From contig CAZAQB010000124.1 in NCBI GenBank assembly GCA_964487155.1, forward strand, positions 1 to 9,611: 9,611 bases of DNA, in the 5' to 3' direction. The position numbers and the translations under genes are program-made. The notes below the pieces were generated by a model, which did not search any database, was not told the DNA's origin, and was given only the letters and a program-made list of their open reading frames with translations. Source of the stretch: CAZAQB01 sp964487155 (GTDB lineage: Bacteria; Pseudomonadota; Gammaproteobacteria; Nitrococcales; Nitrococcaceae). Position 1 is the first letter of the stretch, and every line of letters starts with the position of its first letter. Shown here one piece after another: positions 6,056 through 9,611 of the stretch.

Positions 6056-7297
6056 TCAGAACCGGTCGGGCCGAAACGGCCGGGTGTCCAGGCTCGGTGG
6101 TGTGCCGCCGAGCATCTCCGCCACCAGCCGGCCGGTGATTCCGGCGAGGGTCAGGCCCAGGTGCTGGTGGCCGAAGGCGTAGATGACCCGCTGGCAGCGC
6201 GGTGACGGCCCGATCACCGGCAGCGAGTCCGGCAGGGTGGGGCGGTAGCCCATCCAGCGGGTGGCGCCGTACAGGGCCAGGCCGGGCAGGAGACGGCGTC
6301 CCAGGCTGCCCAGGTGTTCTGCCCGCCGCCAGGCGGGCGGCCGGTCCAGGCCGCCGAGTTCACTGGTGCCCGCAAGCCGCAACCCACCCGCCATCGGTGT
6401 CGCCACGAAGGCGTGCTCGCCGGACATCACCGGCAGGGGCAGTGCCAGCGCCGGGCGGGGCAGCATCAGGTGATAGCCCCGCTCCGTGGTCAGGGGAATC
6501 CGGTCTTCCAGGCAGGCCGCCAGCGCCCGGCTGTGGGCCCCGGTGGCGACCACCACTGCGGGCGCACTGCGCCCGCCCTGGCCGTCTTCCAGGCGCACCC
6601 CTTCGCCCTCCGGGGCCAGGGCGCGCACTTGCGCCTGCTCCAGCACGCCGCCCTCAGCGCGGAAGTCCTCCACCAGGGCAGCCAGCAGTCCCGCCGGATC
6701 GGTGCACATCCAGCATTCCGGGTAGAGCACACCGCCGGCAAGACCGGGAGTCAGTGCGGGGGCCAGCTCGCGCAGCTCCGATGCGGTCAACGTTTCGGCC
6801 CGCACCCCCAGGCGCCGGCGGGCGGCGATGCCGTTCTGGGCCCGCTCCAGGGCGGCGCCGGTCTCGAATACCGTGAGCCAGCCGGTGTCCCGCAGCAGGC
6901 CGGCCGCCGGGCGACCAGCGGTGAGCGGTGTGAAGCCCTCCCGCGCCTGGCTGCACAGGGCGGCCAGGCTACGGGAGCACGATTCCACCCGACTGGGGCG
7001 GGTGTTGCCCAGGAACCGCCCAAGCCAGGGCAGCAGCGCCGGCAGGGACGGCCAGTGGACGGTGGCCGGACCCAGGGGGTCGAGCAGCATGCCCGGGAGG
7101 GCCCGGAGGGTGGCGGGGGTGGCGAGCGGCAGCACCGAGTCCACGGCGAACACCCCCGCATTGCCGGAAGACGCGCCGGCACCCGGGCGCTCCCGTTCCA
7201 GCAGGCGCACCCGATGGCCGTCGCGCTGTAGCCACCGGGCGCAGCACAGGCCGACGATGCCGGCGCCGATGACGATGATCTCCTCGCTGCGCGGCAT
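6056..7297 (-). CDS. FAD-dependent D-amino-acid dehydrogenase family (DadA/DAO-like)
   Basis: This is a flavoprotein oxidising an amino acid or secondary amine to the imine, presumably passing electrons to the respiratory chain as DadA does. In 413 residues the N-terminal Rossmann fold carries GAGIVG (11-16) and an acidic residue ending strand 2 (RLLERE, 31-36), then PGAGASSGNAG (38-48) as in DadA. ATGAHS (251-256) and TERGYH (271-276) are FAD-contacting segments. The C-terminal RWMGYRPTLPDSLPVIGPSP (347-366) and FGHQHLGLTLAGITGR (375-390) are typical of the DAO family and especially of DadA or D-hydroxyproline dehydrogenase-like members. The substrate is not deducible; D-amino acids, D-hydroxyproline or an amine derived from the importer substrate are candidates. 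ATG 7297 has only a weak Shine-Dalgarno. The gene is divergent from the transaminase (120 nt between starts) and convergent with the importer, so the pair may share regulation. Confidence 0.85.
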   Translation of the reverse strand: MPRSEEIIVIGAGIVGLCCARWLQRDGHRVRLLERERPGAGASSGNAGVFAVDSVLPLATPATLRALPGMLLDPLGPATVHWPSLPALLPWLGRFLGNTRPSRVESCSRSLAALCSQAREGFTPLTAGRPAAGLLRDTGWLTVFETGAALERAQNGIAARRRLGVRAETLTASELRELAPALTPGLAGGVLYPECWMCTDPAGLLAALVEDFRAEGGVLEQAQVRALAPEGEGVRLEDGQGGRSAPAVVVATGAHSRALAACLEDRIPLTTERGYHLMLPRPALALPLPVMSGEHAFVATPMAGGLRLAGTSELGGLDRPPAWRRAEHLGSLGRRLLPGLALYGATRWMGYRPTLPDSLPVIGPSPRCQRVIYAFGHQHLGLTLAGITGRLVAEMLGGTPPSLDTRPFRPDRF

Positions 7298-7417
7298 GGC
7301 GACTCAGGGGCGGTGGCTGTTGCCGGCGGTGCCTCCAGCCGCCCACATGCTATTGTCGAAAGACGCATGGGCTAGGGGCGGGGCCGGCCCCTCGCGCCCC
7401 GAACAAGGAGCACGTCG
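7298..7417. promoter_or_regulatory. divergent control region between dehydrogenase and transaminase genes
   Basis: These 120 nt must hold the promoters for both divergent genes. On the plus strand TGCTATTGT (7348-7356) looks like an extended -10 (TG-N-TATTGT) without a proper -35, so transcription towards the transaminase may start near 7363. On the minus strand no convincing pair was found, although GACAAT (reading 7358 to 7353) could act as a -10. No sigma-54 element with the correct GG-N10-GC spacing was seen here. Confidence 0.35.
7375..7400 (+). repeat. nested palindrome just upstream of the transaminase RBS
   Basis: A perfect 12-bp palindrome, GGGGCCGGCCCC (7380-7391), is nested within an outer inverted repeat, GGGGCG (7375-7380) with CGCCCC (7395-7400). 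It ends only 5 nt before the AAGGAG ribosome binding site at 7405-7410. It could be an operator, or a leader hairpin affecting translation of the transaminase. Confidence 0.45.
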
Positions 7418-8762
<1,345 letters not shown>

Positions 8763-8764
<2 letters not shown>

Positions 8765-8782
8765 GCGGCGGGCGCCCCGCTC
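8763..8782 (+). terminator. possible terminator hairpin after the transaminase gene
   Basis: GAGCGG (8763-8768), overlapping the TGA stop, pairs with CCGCTC (8777-8782) across an 8-nt GC-rich loop. It is followed by TGACCCTTTG, which has only a poor T-tract. The position directly at the gene end supports a 3'-end role, but intrinsic termination would be weak. Confidence 0.4.
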
Positions 8783-8860
8783 TGACCCTTTGAACGCCCA
8801 CTGATCTCAAGCTGGAACACTCGGTCGAGGCGCAATGCCCACGGCCCCACGCCCCGTCTC

Positions 8861-8867
8861 CTAGACT
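8861..8867 (+). promoter_or_regulatory. possible -10 element for the dodecin gene
   Basis: CTAGACT, with -10 hexamer TAGACT at 8862-8867, lies about 98 nt before the dodecin start, in the only intergenic space available. There is no clear -35. The C before the hexamer resembles sigma-S-type -10 elements, and dodecins are often stress or stationary-phase proteins, but this is a weak call. Confidence 0.25.
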
Positions 8868-8964
8868 GCAGGGGAGCGGGCTCGGCGATGCCCTGGGCGT
8901 CGTGGGGCTCTGCCTGACCGGGGCGGACCCCCGGGATCCGAAAGCGAAGGAGGAGGTCAGACCG

Positions 8965-9183
8965 ATGGCTGGCAGCAGCTACAAAGTGGTCGAGATGATT
9001 GGCACCAGCGAGAACTCCTGGGAGGAGGCCGCTCGAACCGCGGTCGAGACCGCCGCCCAGCACCTCAAGCACATGCGAGTCGCGGAGGTGAAGGAACTGG
9101 ATATGACCGTCAGTGAGAACGGCCAGGTGACCGCCTTCCGGGCCAAGGTCTCGGTGTCTTTCAAGTACGAGCCATCGCACTGA
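8965..9183 (+). CDS. dodecin family protein (72 aa), tryptophan-less variant
   Basis: This is a small cytosolic protein expected to assemble into a hollow dodecamer that stores or buffers flavins (other dodecins bind FMN, riboflavin or lumichrome). The sequence has the full family pattern: strand YKVVEMIGTSENSWEEAART (6-25), an amphipathic helix to about 37, RVAEVKELD (38-46), a turn SENGQ (50-54) and the strand VTAFRAKVSVSFKYE (55-69). Length is normal. In dodecins with known flavin stacking, a Trp precedes the AEV/FEV segment (archaeal WAEV, bacterial WFEV). Here that place is Val39 in RVAEV, so tight stacking of paired flavins may be lost or altered. ATG 8965 is chosen for the excellent AAGGAGGAGG (8947-8956) 8 nt upstream. 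A GTG at 8902 in the same frame would add a tail not seen in the family. Probably monocistronic. Confidence 0.92.
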   Translation: MAGSSYKVVEMIGTSENSWEEAARTAVETAAQHLKHMRVAEVKELDMTVSENGQVTAFRAKVSVSFKYEPSH

Positions 9184-9245
9184 TGATGTCTGAGTCTCAG
9201 CTCGCCGGCTGATTGAGGCTCGGCGACATTCGCCGGCGCCCAAGC

Positions 9246-9267
9246 GGCCCGAGGGCGGGCCTCCCAC
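9246..9267 (-). repeat. REP-like element, minus orientation
   Basis: Read on the minus strand, it is the head GTGGGA, then stem GGCCCG, loop CCCT and stem CGGGCC. This has the form of gammaproteobacterial REP sequences, a conserved GTRGGA-type head followed by a short GC palindrome. It partners the plus-orientation copy at 9302-9323. It lies 62 nt after the dodecin stop and might influence its 3' end. Confidence 0.65.
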
Positions 9268-9301
9268 GGGGGGTCTGACCCGGCGCCCGGCCAGGCCGTC
9301 T

Positions 9302-9323
9302 GTGGGAGCGGCGCCCTCGCCGC
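9302..9323 (+). repeat. REP-like element, plus orientation
   Basis: Head GTGGGA (9302-9307), stem GCGGCG (9308-9313), loop CCCT (9314-9317) and stem CGCCGC (9318-9323). It shares head, loop and geometry with the copy at 9246-9267 but has a different, still fully paired stem. The two heads face each other across 34 nt, a REPIN/BIME-like arrangement. Confidence 0.65.
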
Positions 9324-9430
9324 GCTTCTTTATCCGGCTGAGACGGGGACATAATCAGGAGCCCGTAAAGATCAACGAAATCCGGCCCGCCGGGGAGCCA
9401 TGCACCCCCAGGTGGGGGTAATGGGCAGCG
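9324..9430. other. spacer between REP pair and MITE, no supported gene
   Basis: CATAAT (9350-9355) resembles a -10, with only a weak TTCTTT -35 at 18 nt. ACCCCC-AGGT-GGGGGT (9404-9419) is a perfect 6-bp hairpin. An ATG at 9400 opens a frame that runs into the MITE and stops inside it at 9534. It could be the start of a gene interrupted by the element, but nothing in the 12 or so residues before the element is recognisable. Confidence 0.4.
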
Positions 9431-9599
9431 CTAGCAGCCTGTCGGACTTAGGGATGATCTACTGCGGCGGCGGCAAACGGGGCTCTTTTTCCGCTCCTTT
9501 TCGTCAAATAGCACCCACTATTCTCCTCAAATGAGCGAAAAAACCGCCTCCGTTTGCCACTCGCCTCGCTACGACCCCCTAAGTCCGACAGGCTGCTAG
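9431..9599. mobile_element. MITE-like element with 19-bp (23-bp with CTAG) perfect terminal inverted repeats
   Basis: The left arm starting CTAGCAGCCTGTCGGACTTA (9431-9453, ending in GGG) is the exact reverse complement of 9577-9599. The outermost CTAG occurs at both ends (9431-9434 and 9596-9599) and, being its own reverse complement, may be a 4-bp target duplication. That leaves a 161-bp element from CAGCC to GGCTG (9435-9595). Inside, GGCAAACGG (9472-9480) pairs in register with CCGTTTGCC (9550-9558), and AATAG/CTATT (9507-9522) sits at the apex, so the whole element folds into one long imperfect hairpin. The interior is richer in A and T than its surroundings and contains no transposase. 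This is the form of a non-autonomous element mobilised by an insertion sequence with the same ends. From memory the ends recall IS1182-type termini, unverified. Confidence 0.75.
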
Positions 9600-9611
9600 T
9601 GTCTGATCCCA

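Noticed and set aside
8902..8964. Upstream GTG start for the dodecin
   Set aside because: It would add 21 residues not found in dodecins; ATG 8965 has a near-perfect Shine-Dalgarno.
9431..9599. Integron attC site or large intrinsic terminator
   Set aside because: No R-box/L-box core sites (GTTRRRY), and the ends are long perfect repeats bounded by CTAG, which fits a MITE better. The T-rich part is inside rather than after a stem.

Overview
The window is about two-thirds G+C by eye, with Shine-Dalgarno-led genes, gammaproteobacterial protein families and REP-like palindromes beginning GTGGGA. This fits a high-GC gammaproteobacterium, perhaps of the Ectothiorhodospiraceae or Halomonas/Pseudomonas neighbourhood. 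The genus is an inference and was not checked by any search.

Layout. (i) 1-900: a short TfoX N-terminal-domain protein (295-624), then a 32-residue single-span membrane peptide (802-900) with a structured leader and a possible sigma-S-like -10. (ii) 901-1500: a non-coding stretch with two strong GC hairpins or palindromes and a good sigma-54-type -24/-12 candidate (1287-1302). (iii) 1501-6020: a four-gene operon for a PotABCD-type ABC importer in the order ATPase, periplasmic binding protein, permease, permease. Hairpins flank the binding-protein gene, and the first permease has an unusually long periplasmic segment. (iv) 6056-7297 on the minus strand: a DadA-like FAD amino-acid dehydrogenase. 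(v) 7418-8764: an omega-amino acid:pyruvate transaminase divergent from it. (vi) 8965-9183: a dodecin that lacks the flavin-stacking tryptophan. (vii) 9184-9611: an inverted pair of REP-like elements, then a roughly 161-bp MITE-like element with long perfect terminal inverted repeats, bounded by CTAG.

How the genes may work together. Gene order and sizes of the importer recall, from memory, the Pseudomonas aeruginosa agtABCD (PA0603-PA0606) system for GABA and 5-aminovalerate. The adjacent transaminase (BauA/OapT type) uses omega-amino acids such as beta-alanine, GABA or 5-aminovalerate with pyruvate, giving alanine. The DadA-like enzyme could act on D-amino acids or related secondary amines. 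Together the block reads as an amine/omega-amino acid uptake and catabolism module, possibly under nitrogen-type sigma-54 control. No regulator gene and no semialdehyde dehydrogenase lie in the window.

I did not find a clearly new multi-gene system. The best candidates for something undescribed are the small membrane peptide with its structured leader, the covarying REP pair, the MITE and the sigma-54 promoter arrangement.
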